DNA of 12,794 bases from CAYLNH01 sp964384625 (lineage in GTDB: Bacteria > Verrucomicrobiota > Lentisphaeria > JABSQK01). Location: assembly GCA_964384625.1 (NCBI GenBank), contig CAYLNH010000214.1:1-12794 (forward strand), given 5' to 3'. Below the pieces are notes generated by a model. It had not been told where the DNA came from and did not search any database. It saw only the letters and a list, made by a program, of their open reading frames with translations. The stretch's first letter is position 1. Each line of letters opens with the position of its first letter. The position numbers and the translations under genes are program-made. Positions 1 to 7,126 of the stretch are shown here, one piece after another.

Positions 1-2
1 AG

Positions 3-310
3 CAGATCGGTGATGGGCGGATCCTGGACCTGCTGGAGCTGTACCTGCAGCGGGGAATTTTCGATGGGCTTGCTTACTGGCAGCCAGAGGATGGCGTCCC
101 ACAAGGCGGCGTCATCAGTCCTCTGCTAGCGAACGTGTTTCTCAACCCCTTCGACGCATCCTGCGCAAACGGCACAAGAAGCATAAGGGCTCCGGCAAAT
201 GTCTTACCGATCACGAACGATGGCCAAATTCCTTCTTTGCCGCGCATGGGCTCTTCTCGTTGGTCGATGCCCATGCTCACGATCGTCAGTCTTTTCGAAG
301 GACTCACTGA
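3..310 (+). pseudogene. ltrA: Group II intron reverse transcriptase/maturase, internally deleted
   Basis: Frame 3 from the left edge encodes the RT region ending in VPQGGVISPLLANVFLN (RT motif 4). At about 149 the homology jumps to a different frame that reads LRRILRKRHKKHKG, then RWPNSFFAAHGLFSLVDAHA and a TGA at 308-310, which is the extreme C-terminus of the same protein family. Intact relatives have roughly 200 residues between these two points, including the YADD catalytic motif, the thumb and most of maturase domain X. All of that is missing, and the frame changes at the junction. A dead gene formed by an internal deletion is the simplest reading; an assembly join between repeated intron copies would look the same. 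The 5' part of the gene lies outside the window. Confidence 0.85.
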
Positions 311-315
311 CCGGA

Positions 316-348
316 GAGCCGTATGCGGGAAAACCGTACGTACGGTTC
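316..348 (+). ncRNA. Group II intron domain V
   Basis: The hairpin has a lower stem GAGCCGTA (316-323) pairing with TACGGTTC (341-348), with one G-T wobble. A two-base CG bulge (339-340) follows, then an upper stem TGCGG/CCGTA (324-328 and 334-338) closed by a GAAAA loop. The catalytic triad AGC is present at 317-319. This matches the most conserved part of bacterial group II ribozymes. The upper stem looks one pair shorter than the usual form. It starts a few bases after the maturase stop codon, the normal position. Confidence 0.88.
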
Positions 349-349
349 G

Positions 350-394
350 GAGGGAGGGGAGGTGCCCAATGACGGGCCCCTTTCCTACCCCTAT
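350..394 (+). ncRNA. Group II intron domain VI and 3' splice end
   Basis: A G-rich strand (about 350-370) can pair with GGGCCCCTTTCC (374-385) around a short AATGAC loop. It is followed by TACCCCTAT, with a candidate bulged branch-point A at 387 and a pyrimidine-AT end at 394. This is the usual layout of domain VI in bacterial introns. The pairing was judged by eye, including wobbles, and the 3' boundary is inferred. Confidence 0.7.
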
Positions 395-400
395 CGAGGA

Positions 401-1543
401 CTACTCCTTGAACAGCCTGGCGTATTCGCCGTACCCGGCGTCGGCGAGTTCTTCCGCGGGGATGAAGCGGAGTGCGGCCGAGTTGATGCAGTACCGCAGG
501 CCGGTTGGTTCCGGGCCGTCCTTGAAGACATGACCCAGATGCGAGTCGCCGTGCTTGGAACGCACTTCCGTTCGCGTCATGCCCAGTTTGCGATCCACTT
601 TGGTGACTACGTGCTTTGTCTCCAGCGGTCGGGTGAAGGACGGCCAGCCGGTGCCGGACTTGAACTTGTCGGTCGAGCTGAACAACGGCTCGCCCGTGAC
701 GATGTCGACGTAGATTCCCGCCTTTTTATTGTCCCAGTACTTGTTTTGGAAGGCACGCTCGGTGGCGTCCCGCTGGGTAACGGCATATTGCAGTTTGGTC
801 AGACGTTTCCGCAGTTCGGCATCGGAAGGCTTCGTATAGGTGCGCTTGCGTTCAGGCACTCTGTATTCGCGGTCTTTGCCCCAGATTTTGTCGATGTACT
901 GGTCGCGGCCGGAGTGTTTGCGGTACTGCTTGTAACGGGCCGTGTTCTTCTTGTAGAAGTCCTGATGGTACTCCTCCGCCGGATAGAACGCGGTTGCCTT
1001 GGTGACGGGCGTGACGATCTCGGCCTTGAACCGGTTCGCGTCTGTCAGCCGTTTAATCGAGGCGAGCGCGGCCTGCTTCTGGGCGTCGCTGTGATAGAAG
1101 ATCTCCGGCCGATATTGTTTGCCGCGATCGACAAACTGACCGCCGCTGTCGGTCGGGTTGATGTTGCGCCAGAATACCGCAAGGAGGTCCTTGTACCGGA
1201 TGACCATCGGGTCGTAGGTGATCTGCACGGCCTCGGCGTGGCCGGTTTGCCCGCGGGCCACCTCTTTGTACGTGGGGTTTTCCTCGGTGCCGCCGGTGTA
1301 GCCGGAGAGAACCGACTTGACGCCCGGCAGTTTTTCGAACGGCGGTTCCATGCACCAGAAGCAGCCGCCGGCAAACGTCGCCTGTTTCCAGTGGGCTTTG
1401 ACCGACGCGGGTTCCGACATGGCATCTTCGGCTTCCACAGTGCCGAATTGCGCCACCAGGACGGCGGCAATCAGCATGGCCCAGGCCGTTAGACACAAAG
1501 GGATTGCTAAGCGCAACATCGACTTGCGCGTTTTGTTTTTCAT
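401..1543 (-). CDS. msrAB: Exported peptide-methionine (S)/(R)-sulfoxide reductase, MsrA-MsrB fusion
   Basis: A 380-residue repair enzyme that reduces both diastereomers of methionine sulfoxide in oxidised proteins. Residues 1-38 are a basic N-region followed by a hydrophobic stretch (signal peptide or membrane anchor), so it should act outside the cytoplasm. The MsrA domain (about 54-210) has GGCFWCME, with catalytic Cys61 and a nearby Cys64 that could resolve the disulfide. The MsrB domain (about 245-378) has SGTGWPSF, RTEVRSKHGDSHLGHVF and GLRYCINSAALRF, with catalytic Cys352. The zinc CxxC pairs of some MsrB proteins are absent. I chose the ATG at 1543 because GAGGAG lies 7 nt upstream; an in-frame ATG at 1561 would add six residues and has no such site. 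It is divergent from the operon on the right and probably independent of it. Its stop is 6 bp from the intron end. Confidence 0.96.
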   Translation of the reverse strand: MKNKTRKSMLRLAIPLCLTAWAMLIAAVLVAQFGTVEAEDAMSEPASVKAHWKQATFAGGCFWCMEPPFEKLPGVKSVLSGYTGGTEENPTYKEVARGQTGHAEAVQITYDPMVIRYKDLLAVFWRNINPTDSGGQFVDRGKQYRPEIFYHSDAQKQAALASIKRLTDANRFKAEIVTPVTKATAFYPAEEYHQDFYKKNTARYKQYRKHSGRDQYIDKIWGKDREYRVPERKRTYTKPSDAELRKRLTKLQYAVTQRDATERAFQNKYWDNKKAGIYVDIVTGEPLFSSTDKFKSGTGWPSFTRPLETKHVVTKVDRKLGMTRTEVRSKHGDSHLGHVFKDGPEPTGLRYCINSAALRFIPAEELADAGYGEYARLFKE

Positions 1544-1550
1544 GGTGATT

Positions 1551-1556
1551 CTCCTC
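1551..1556 (-). promoter_or_regulatory. Ribosome binding site of msrAB
   Basis: GAGGAG on the minus strand, 7 nt before the ATG at 1543. It decides between two in-frame starts, 1561 and 1543, in favour of the inner one, because the outer ATG lies upstream of this site. Confidence 0.75.
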
Positions 1557-1736
1557 GTCATGGTTTGTGTCGTGGTCTGCTGTTTAAATATTCAGCCGCA
1601 ACGACCAAGTATGTCGGTTGTCGCAAAGCAGATGGCCGGCTTGCCGGGTTGCGGGTGTGTGGCACCGGTGGAAGATGGGTATCTCGGCGGATGTGATGGC
1701 GCCGTAAGGTCAGGTCCCAGGCGGCGCCGGCCGATT

Positions 1737-1755
1737 TTTCCGAAGATTTCGGGAA
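1737..1755. promoter_or_regulatory. Imperfect inverted repeat upstream of the operon promoter
   Basis: TTTCCGAA and TTCGGGAA are separated by 3 bp (one mismatched position), ending 4 bp before the -35 box of the operon promoter. The position suits an activator or repressor site. No factor can be named from the sequence. Confidence 0.35.
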
Positions 1756-1759
1756 CCGC

Positions 1760-1788
1760 TTGACATTCTGCATGTCAAATTGTATTGT
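1760..1788 (+). promoter_or_regulatory. Sigma70-type promoter of the operon
   Basis: A perfect TTGACA (-35, 1760-1765) and TATTGT (-10, 1783-1788) are separated by 17 bp, the ideal spacing. The predicted transcription start is near 1795, giving a 5' leader of about 40 nt before the regulator start at 1836. It is the only strong promoter-like sequence I see ahead of the eight + strand genes. The rest of the 292-bp gap between msrAB and the regulator holds no gene; an AT-rich TATTTA on the minus strand (1585-1590) is a weak -10 candidate for msrAB with no convincing -35. Confidence 0.65.
1761..1777. promoter_or_regulatory. Operator candidate overlapping the -35 box
   Basis: A perfect inverted repeat, TGACAT-N5-ATGTCA, shares five bases with the TTGACA box. 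A dimeric regulator bound here would compete with RNA polymerase. GntR-type winged-helix dimers bind short dyads of this size, so autoregulation by the next gene is the natural hypothesis. Confidence 0.5.
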
Positions 1789-1820
1789 TCTAGCACAAGA
1801 AACAATCGCATATAGAACAA
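1785..1820. promoter_or_regulatory. Operator candidate across the -10 box and start site
   Basis: Perfect 8-bp inverted repeats, TTGTTCTA (1785-1792) and TAGAACAA (1813-1820), are separated by 20 bp. The left arm overlaps the -10 box and the pair flanks the predicted transcription start. The half-sites are 28 bp apart, so a tetramer or two dimers could bridge them. The left arm also resembles, less perfectly, the AAGAAACAA at 1797-1805. This is a second candidate site for the adjacent GntR/LacI-type regulator. Confidence 0.45.
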
Positions 1821-1835
1821 GGGCAGCCGGGAATC

Positions 1836-2951
1836 ATGGCGAAATCAAAACGGATTCCGAAAGACGAACGGGTCAAGCATGAGATCATCGCGGCGGACCT
1901 GCGCAGCGAGATCGTGGCGGGAAAGCTGAGACCTGGAGCCCGGCTGCCGGGACGACGGGAATTGCTGAAGCAGTATGGCGTCAGCATTGCCACGCTGCAG
2001 AAGGGCTTCGAACGGTTACAGCAGGACGGTTTCATCCGTGCGGACGGTCGCAACGGCACGTTCGTCGCGGACCGCCCGCCGCATCAACATCAATACGCCC
2101 TGGTCTTTCCCAACCGTTCGGGTGGCGAGGCCTGGTCGCGGTTTTCCACCGCCATTCTCAATGCCGCCAATGAAATCAGCAACGGCGACTGCCGCATTCG
2201 CGTCTACCACGACGTGCGTGACGACGGCGACGCGGAAGAGATGCAGCGTTTGCGAGACGACATCGACGGCCGCGTTTTCGCCGGGATCATCTATCATTTC
2301 GCGATCCCGGGGCAATTGAACCAGCTGGCGCCGTTTGCCGACTGCCGGCTGCCGCGGGTGTCAATCATGAGTTCGCCGCAGCCGGGTTGGGCGGCAGTCT
2401 ATCCTGACAGCCTGGACTTCATTGATCGCTGCATTGCCTGTCTGGCGGCGCAGCGTCGCAAGCGCATCGCCGTCATCACGACGGCGGGGAACTTTCATGC
2501 GGGATTCCGCGAACGGCTGCAGGCTGGTTTTGCCGAGCACAAGATGGTGACTTATCCGTTCTGGAACCTGGAGTTGGCTATGGAGCCGGCAACCGCCGTG
2601 CAGAATGCGGTGGAACTGCTTTTTAATCTGAATCAGCCGATGCGGCCGGACGGCTTGATCATTCTCGACGACAACCTGGTTGAGAACGCCTGTGCCGGCC
2701 TGGTAGCCGCTGGCATCCGCGTTCCGCGTGATCTGGACGTGACCGGTCTATGCAACTTCCCCTGGAGTGCCGGCAGTGTCCTGCCGATCCAGCGTATCGG
2801 TTTCGACACGCTGGCGTTGCTCCGCCGTTGTATCGAGGTTTGTCGCCGCCAGGCGGACGGTGCTGCCGCCGAGACGTCGACCAGGCTGCCGGCCGTCACT
2901 GAAGAAGAATTTGATCGCCGAAACCAGTCGCCGGTCGCGGCGGCATTGTAG
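1836..2951 (+). CDS. GntR-family regulator with LacI-type ligand-binding domain
   Basis: A 371-residue DNA-binding protein. Residues about 13-78 form a GntR winged helix-turn-helix, with LRPGARLPGRRELLKQYGVS followed by an ATLQKGFERLQQDGFI recognition region. From about 86 onward (YALVFPNRSGGEAW, IDGRVFAGIIYHF, RRKRIAVITT, RPDGLIILDD, GIRVPRDLDVTGLCNF) it follows the periplasmic-binding-protein fold of LacI-type sensors, whose ligands are usually sugars. It should be a cytoplasmic regulator, released or activated by a carbohydrate-like ligand. It is the first gene behind a promoter with overlapping dyads, so it probably controls itself and the seven genes downstream. Its Shine-Dalgarno site (CGGGA, 4 bp from ATG) is weak. 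The ligand is unknown. Confidence 0.92.
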   Translation: MAKSKRIPKDERVKHEIIAADLRSEIVAGKLRPGARLPGRRELLKQYGVSIATLQKGFERLQQDGFIRADGRNGTFVADRPPHQHQYALVFPNRSGGEAWSRFSTAILNAANEISNGDCRIRVYHDVRDDGDAEEMQRLRDDIDGRVFAGIIYHFAIPGQLNQLAPFADCRLPRVSIMSSPQPGWAAVYPDSLDFIDRCIACLAAQRRKRIAVITTAGNFHAGFRERLQAGFAEHKMVTYPFWNLELAMEPATAVQNAVELLFNLNQPMRPDGLIILDDNLVENACAGLVAAGIRVPRDLDVTGLCNFPWSAGSVLPIQRIGFDTLALLRRCIEVCRRQADGAAAETSTRLPAVTEEEFDRRNQSPVAAAL

Positions 2952-2963
2952 GAGTACTCCGTC

Positions 2964-3770
2964 ATGAAGTGTCGAGACTTCACTCTCATCGAGCTGTTGG
3001 TCGTGATCGCCATTATCGCGATCCTGGCGGCCATGCTGTTGCCGGCCCTGTCGGCAGTCAAGGACAAGGCGCGCACGATTCAGTGTGTCGGCAATCTACG
3101 GCAGTTCGGGATTGCCTCGGCATTGCACGTGGACGACAAAGACGGCCGGATCCCGGTGATCCTGGACTGGGAGTTGGCCGGCGGCTGGAACGTGCACAAC
3201 GGCTGGACTTGCGGCGCGAAGTGGAGTTACATGGACGGGTTGGCCGAGTACACGCCGGGCATCGAGGACATGGACATGTGTCCGAATGTCCACCGGGCGC
3301 GTCCCAACGGTTTCACCATGATGGAGATTTACGGCGTCACCTACGGCGGCCGCGATACGTCCTATCATTACAATCGGCGACTGGCTGCGCGGCTGCCGAC
3401 GCTTGACGGCAATCCGCCGTTCCATGGCGGCTTCCCGAATACCAATTATCGGTCGCACAACCTGGGTATGTACCAGGAGAAGCCGGACGCCGGCTGGCCC
3501 AAAGTCAATCACGTGCTGCAGCCGGACAAGACCATGCAGATGGGTGATTCGAAGACGGGCGCGCCGCAGTACATCTACGAAATGTACAGCGGCTACGGCA
3601 ACGGCGGCTGGCACGGCATGGATCTGGAACAGTTCAACCGTCTGTTTCTCGAGGGCCACGTCGAAACCATCGGCTACTCCCACGGCAGCATCAACGGTCA
3701 GTCGGGGGGCACGGCCGATTCCGAACAGTACTTCAATCTCTGCGGCAACTATCCCTGCACCTGCAACTGA
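2964..3770 (+). CDS. Prepilin-like protein with N-terminal methylation-type signal (first copy)
   Basis: A 268-residue protein. The N-terminus FTLIELLVVIAIIAILAAML is a type IV pilin/pseudopilin helix, with the conserved Glu at +5 (Glu10) after the expected cut. The residue before the cut is Asp5, not the classical Gly, which is unusual. The body is rich in Tyr, Trp, Gly and His. Near the C-terminus, NRLFLEGHVETI (225-236) matches the N.lFxDGHv motif of the PVC-type DUF1559/H-X9-DG prepilin family, with Glu230 in place of Asp. It ends with three cysteines in CGNYPCTCN. AGGAG lies 9 nt before the ATG, overlapping the regulator's stop. Such proteins are exported to the inner membrane and periplasm, often in many copies per genome. 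No pilus machinery lies nearby, so the role is unclear: a surface scaffold or an envelope-anchored partner of the hydrolases. Confidence 0.88.
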   Translation: MKCRDFTLIELLVVIAIIAILAAMLLPALSAVKDKARTIQCVGNLRQFGIASALHVDDKDGRIPVILDWELAGGWNVHNGWTCGAKWSYMDGLAEYTPGIEDMDMCPNVHRARPNGFTMMEIYGVTYGGRDTSYHYNRRLAARLPTLDGNPPFHGGFPNTNYRSHNLGMYQEKPDAGWPKVNHVLQPDKTMQMGDSKTGAPQYIYEMYSGYGNGGWHGMDLEQFNRLFLEGHVETIGYSHGSINGQSGGTADSEQYFNLCGNYPCTCN

Positions 3771-3806
3771 ATCCGTAATCATGGGGATCAACGTAAGGAA
3801 GCGTCA

Positions 3807-5237
3807 ATGAAATACCTCGTGTTCAGCATCATCGTCACCCTCTTTGTTCTGCCTGCCGTCGGCCAGGAGGAAACCGCCGTGAAACAACTCCCGCAACGAA
3901 GCCCGGACTTCATGCCGTTGGGCGTCTATTGGCCCGGCGAGTTCACGTTCCGCAACAAAGCAAACAAAAACGCTCCTGACTGGAAGAAGGTCGAGGAGGT
4001 CCTGGACAGTCTCAAAGCGCATCACGTCAACGCCGTCTGGCTGACGCATGTTTCGCCGGCAGAGGGAGCCCAATTTGCCCGGCTCGCGGCGAAACGCGGG
4101 ATCTACCTGGTGGCTTCGCTCGGCAATCTCGCCGGCAATGTTCCGCATATCCGCCGCGGCAACCACGCGAAACAGATTCAGACCACATTACAGGCGTGGG
4201 GCGACGCGCCGCCGCCGATCATGTGGGGACTGGGCGACGAACCGCGCGCGTCCTATATGCACGAGATGCAACCGTATGCCGCCGCCTGGCGCCAAGCCGG
4301 GCAGCCCGTTACCACTGTGGTCATGGCCGGCGATGTGCCCAGCGCCGTCGAACTTTGCAGGCTCAACGCCGTGTGCAGTGACATCTACCCCTACTTCTCC
4401 GCCGGCAACCCCAACGGCCCCGACAATTTCGCCGAGAGTGTCGACTATCTGAACGAGGCCGTCGAGTCGATGGTGCGCCGGACCGGGAACCACCAGAAGA
4501 TGAAGGCCTGGTTCATGGGCGCGGTCTTCCAGGAGCCCTGGGGCGCGCGCAACTATGATGACAAAGGGAACATTATCTACTATCCCGGCGCCGGCCCGCA
4601 TTTCCGCATGCCGACCCCGGCCGAGGTCAAGTGGCAGAACTGGGCCGCCGTCGCCTCCGGCGCGCGCGGTATCTTCCTGTTCTCCCTCATCTTCGCCCCC
4701 GGCAAGCCGGGACCGGACCCGGCGCCGATGCCGGAAGACAAACGGCTGCCGTTCGGCGTCAAGGAGAAATGGAACTCCGGGGCGCCCGGCGGCATTCTCT
4801 ATCCGGACGGCCGACCGACCCCGCAGTACGAGGCCATGGGCGAGTGCTTCGGCCGCCTGGCCAAAGTCAGTGCCCTGATTCAGCAGCTCAGGCCCAGCGA
4901 CCAATTCGTCGCGTTCCACTCGAAGGGCTGGCCGCGGGTCGGCGACCTGGTCCGCACGTTTCAGGACGACAAGGACAACTGGTACGCGGTCGTCGTCAGC
5001 GGCGAACTGAAAAAGGAGGATGTGGTGCCGGTCAACATCATCCGCGACGTCGAGACCGTAACGGACCTGGTCAGCGGCGCCGATCTGCCGCCGATCACCA
5101 AACCGGTGCATTCCTGGGAACCGATCGGCAAACCCTTCCGTCAGGTCCGCGTCAAACTTGCACCCGGTTCCGGCACCATTCTCCGCCTGCAGTTGAAGGC
5201 CAATGCCAAGCCGGCAAAAGACAGCGGAAAGGAGTGA
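3807..5237 (+). CDS. Exported TIM-barrel glycoside hydrolase-like protein (paralog 1)
   Basis: A 476-residue protein with a signal peptide (about 1-20, ending in AVGQ). The body looks like a beta/alpha barrel: PLGVYWPGEF, HHVNAVWLTH, RGIYLVASLGNLAG, MWGLGDEPRASY, CSDIYPYF, WFMGAVFQEPWG, GARGIFLFSL. Asp144-Glu145 in the GDEP motif and Glu243 in FQEPW are the acidic residues best placed to be catalytic, by analogy with barrel-end acids of retaining glycosidases. Both are kept in the next gene. A beta-rich tail follows from about 365. I cannot assign a known GH family or substrate. AAGGAAG lies 5 nt before the ATG, and 5 bp separate its stop from the next start. It is probably soluble in the periplasm or secreted. 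A non-catalytic, binding-only barrel is possible. Confidence 0.75.
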   Translation: MKYLVFSIIVTLFVLPAVGQEETAVKQLPQRSPDFMPLGVYWPGEFTFRNKANKNAPDWKKVEEVLDSLKAHHVNAVWLTHVSPAEGAQFARLAAKRGIYLVASLGNLAGNVPHIRRGNHAKQIQTTLQAWGDAPPPIMWGLGDEPRASYMHEMQPYAAAWRQAGQPVTTVVMAGDVPSAVELCRLNAVCSDIYPYFSAGNPNGPDNFAESVDYLNEAVESMVRRTGNHQKMKAWFMGAVFQEPWGARNYDDKGNIIYYPGAGPHFRMPTPAEVKWQNWAAVASGARGIFLFSLIFAPGKPGPDPAPMPEDKRLPFGVKEKWNSGAPGGILYPDGRPTPQYEAMGECFGRLAKVSALIQQLRPSDQFVAFHSKGWPRVGDLVRTFQDDKDNWYAVVVSGELKKEDVVPVNIIRDVETVTDLVSGADLPPITKPVHSWEPIGKPFRQVRVKLAPGSGTILRLQLKANAKPAKDSGKE

Positions 5238-5242
5238 TGACG

Positions 5243-7126
5243 ATGCGAAACATCCGTTTGCGACTGACAGCTCTACTGGCCGCCGGCGGTCTGGCTCTCG
5301 CGTTCTTCAGTTGCCGGACCTCACCTCCCGACGCCGCCGGCGTTGCCCGGCGGAAACCGGCGGGTTCGCGACAAAAACCCGTGAAGATCGACCCGCAGGT
5401 CGGCCTGACGCGCGAGGACTGGCCGCAGACCCCTCAACGCCAGGCGACCTTTATGCCCTTCGGCGTCTATTGGGCCGGCGAATATCTCTGGCAGACCGAC
5501 GACAAAGAACTCGACTGGGATCGCATCGACGCCTCGCTGGAAGATCTGGCCGCGCATCACTGCAACGCCGTCTGGCTGACGCATCGTTCGGCGGCCGAGA
5601 CCGCGGAATTCGCGCGGCGGGCCGCCAGGCACGGGATCTACGTCGTGGCCTCCATCGCCCACCTGGCCGGGGAGGTCCCGCATATCCGCAAAGGCAATCA
5701 CGAGAAACTGATCAAGGACACCTTCGCCGGCTGGGGCGACGCGCCGCCGCCGATCGCCTGGGGTCTGGGCGACGAGCCCAGGACCTCCTACATGGGCGAG
5801 ATGAAAACCTATGTCGACGCCTGGAAACAACATGCCCCCGGCGAGCCGGTGACCACCGTCGTCATGTGGCGCGACACCGACGCCGCCGGCAAAGCGGGCT
5901 TTGACGTTCTCGCCTGCGACATCTACCCGTTTTTCAGCCCCGGCAATCCGAACGGCTACGGCAGAACACCTCGCGACATCTGGCGCACGTCCGGCGTCAA
6001 CCTGGTGCGCCAACCCGGACCGGGCTGGATCATGGGCCAGGCCTATCAGGAGCCCTGGGGGCCGTGGGAGCTTGATCAACAAGGCAACATCGTCTATCTC
6101 CCGGGCGGTGCCCCGCATTGGGTCATGCCCAGCCCCAGCGGCATGCGTTGGCAGGCCTGGGCTACCATGGCGGTCGGCGGCAAGGGTGTCTTCTATTTCC
6201 TCTACCGCTGGCCCGTCGGCCAGGGCAACCCCAAAGCCAAGCCCTGCAAACTCCCCGCCGCGCGCCGGGAACGCTGGAATTCCGGCGCTCCCCGAGGACT
6301 AATCCATGCCGACGGCCGGTCGACGCCGCAGTACGAAGCCATGGCCGACGCCTTCGCTGAGATCCGCGCCCTGAGGTCTGTGCTCGCGCCCCTGGAGCCT
6401 GCGTCAAACCGTGAAGTCTGGCTCAAAAACCCGAAGACCAATGTCCTGCTCGGCCTCCATCGTCATCCTCAAACCGGCGAGCGCGTCCTGGTCGCCGTCG
6501 GCCCGCCCCACGGCGAAAAACCACTGGAAGCAACGCTGGTGTTCACGCCCAACATCGTCGGTTTGCGCGAAGCCGACGGCGGCCGCAGGATCTCCTTGAC
6601 GGCCACTGGGCTGTGGCGGGAAACCACGTTTTCCCTGCGTCCCGGCGAGGGCCGGGTGTTCCATTGCGAGACGAAAGGCGCCGATCCGGTTTTCTACGCG
6701 GACAACTTCAACAAACCCCGTTTCAAGCAGGATGCGGTGAAGACCAGTCGCGTGAAGATCCACAATATCGGCTCGTCCCGCGTCCTCGGTGCGCTTGACG
6801 GTGCTGCCAATTTCAACAATGCTTTTGTCGTCTACGACCTGGACAAGCTGCTGGGGCCCCGTCCGGACAACACCATCCGGGTCCTCCTCTACCAAAGCTT
6901 CACGACCACCAACTACCGCGGCGCTGACTGGACACAATCGACCGACGGCAAGACTTACAAGCCGCTCAGCCGGAACCAGCCGGGCAAGCCGGTCGCGATC
7001 ACCGCTCGTTACCTCCGGGTTGGCCTGTCCTGGCGCCAGGCCGGCTCCGTGCACTACGGCAATCTCTCAGATTTCCAGATTGTTCAATGCCCCAAACCGG
7101 TTGATTCAAGAGAAATAGAGAGATGA
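5243..7126 (+). CDS. TIM-barrel glycoside hydrolase-like probable lipoprotein (paralog 2)
   Basis: A 627-residue paralog of the preceding gene. The N-terminus has a hydrophobic stretch ending in FFSC, so Cys24 is a probable but not ideal lipobox cysteine and the protein may be membrane-anchored. The barrel (about 65-380) aligns closely with paralog 1: FMPFGVYWAGEYLW, AHHCNAVWLTH, APPPIAWGLGDEPRTSYM (Asp177, Glu178), CDIYPFFSPGNPNG, AYQEPWG (Glu270). A beta-rich region (about 385-475) and an extra C-terminal domain (about 480-620, ending RYLRVGLSW...GNLSDFQIVQC) resembling discoidin/jelly-roll binding modules are unique to this copy. I chose ATG 5243 because AAAGGAG ends 8 nt upstream; the ATG at 5237 overlaps the previous stop but sits too close to that site. 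Its stop overlaps the next ATG (ATGA). The open frame extends upstream through paralog 1, but that part is a shadow. Confidence 0.78.
   Translation: MRNIRLRLTALLAAGGLALAFFSCRTSPPDAAGVARRKPAGSRQKPVKIDPQVGLTREDWPQTPQRQATFMPFGVYWAGEYLWQTDDKELDWDRIDASLEDLAAHHCNAVWLTHRSAAETAEFARRAARHGIYVVASIAHLAGEVPHIRKGNHEKLIKDTFAGWGDAPPPIAWGLGDEPRTSYMGEMKTYVDAWKQHAPGEPVTTVVMWRDTDAAGKAGFDVLACDIYPFFSPGNPNGYGRTPRDIWRTSGVNLVRQPGPGWIMGQAYQEPWGPWELDQQGNIVYLPGGAPHWVMPSPSGMRWQAWATMAVGGKGVFYFLYRWPVGQGNPKAKPCKLPAARRERWNSGAPRGLIHADGRSTPQYEAMADAFAEIRALRSVLAPLEPASNREVWLKNPKTNVLLGLHRHPQTGERVLVAVGPPHGEKPLEATLVFTPNIVGLREADGGRRISLTATGLWRETTFSLRPGEGRVFHCETKGADPVFYADNFNKPRFKQDAVKTSRVKIHNIGSSRVLGALDGAANFNNAFVVYDLDKLLGPRPDNTIRVLLYQSFTTTNYRGADWTQSTDGKTYKPLSRNQPGKPVAITARYLRVGLSWRQAGSVHYGNLSDFQIVQCPKPVDSREIER

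Larger units (their letters stand above)
1..394 (+). mobile_element. Group II intron, 3' part, degenerate
   Basis: Three things in order show this: a reverse-transcriptase fragment with the PQGGVISPLLANVFLN motif (about 108-146), a maturase C-terminal tail with RWPNSFFAAHGLFSL (about 236-280), and a structural domain V followed by a domain VI and a CCTACCCCTAT end. The intron is on the + strand and runs off the left edge. The 3' boundary is placed after T394 because a candidate branch-point A at 387 lies 7 nt before it, as is usual for domain VI. The element is probably immobile on its own, since its reverse transcriptase is internally deleted. If the 5' half survives outside the window it could still be a ribozyme or be mobilised in trans. 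The identity is clear; the exact 3' end is inferred. Confidence 0.88.

Noticed and set aside
135..533. + strand open frame through the intron end into msrAB
   Set aside because: It begins in the true RT frame but passes the deletion junction in the wrong frame, crosses domains V/VI and then runs antisense to msrAB.
323..1492. Long + strand open frame (389 codons) starting in intron domain V
   Set aside because: It is antisense to msrAB, which has complete MsrA and MsrB motifs. Its first residues are translated ribozyme sequence, and its body is a low-complexity Gly/Val/Leu/Arg shadow.
4188..5111. Long minus-strand open frame opposite paralog 1
   Set aside because: Typical mirror frame of a GC-rich gene; no recognisable motifs and no ribosome site.
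4631..5242. Upstream extension of paralog 2, in frame and open
   Set aside because: It overlaps paralog 1, whose protein aligns with paralog 2. The extension is low-complexity Arg/Gly/Pro, and a good ribosome site marks the start at 5243.
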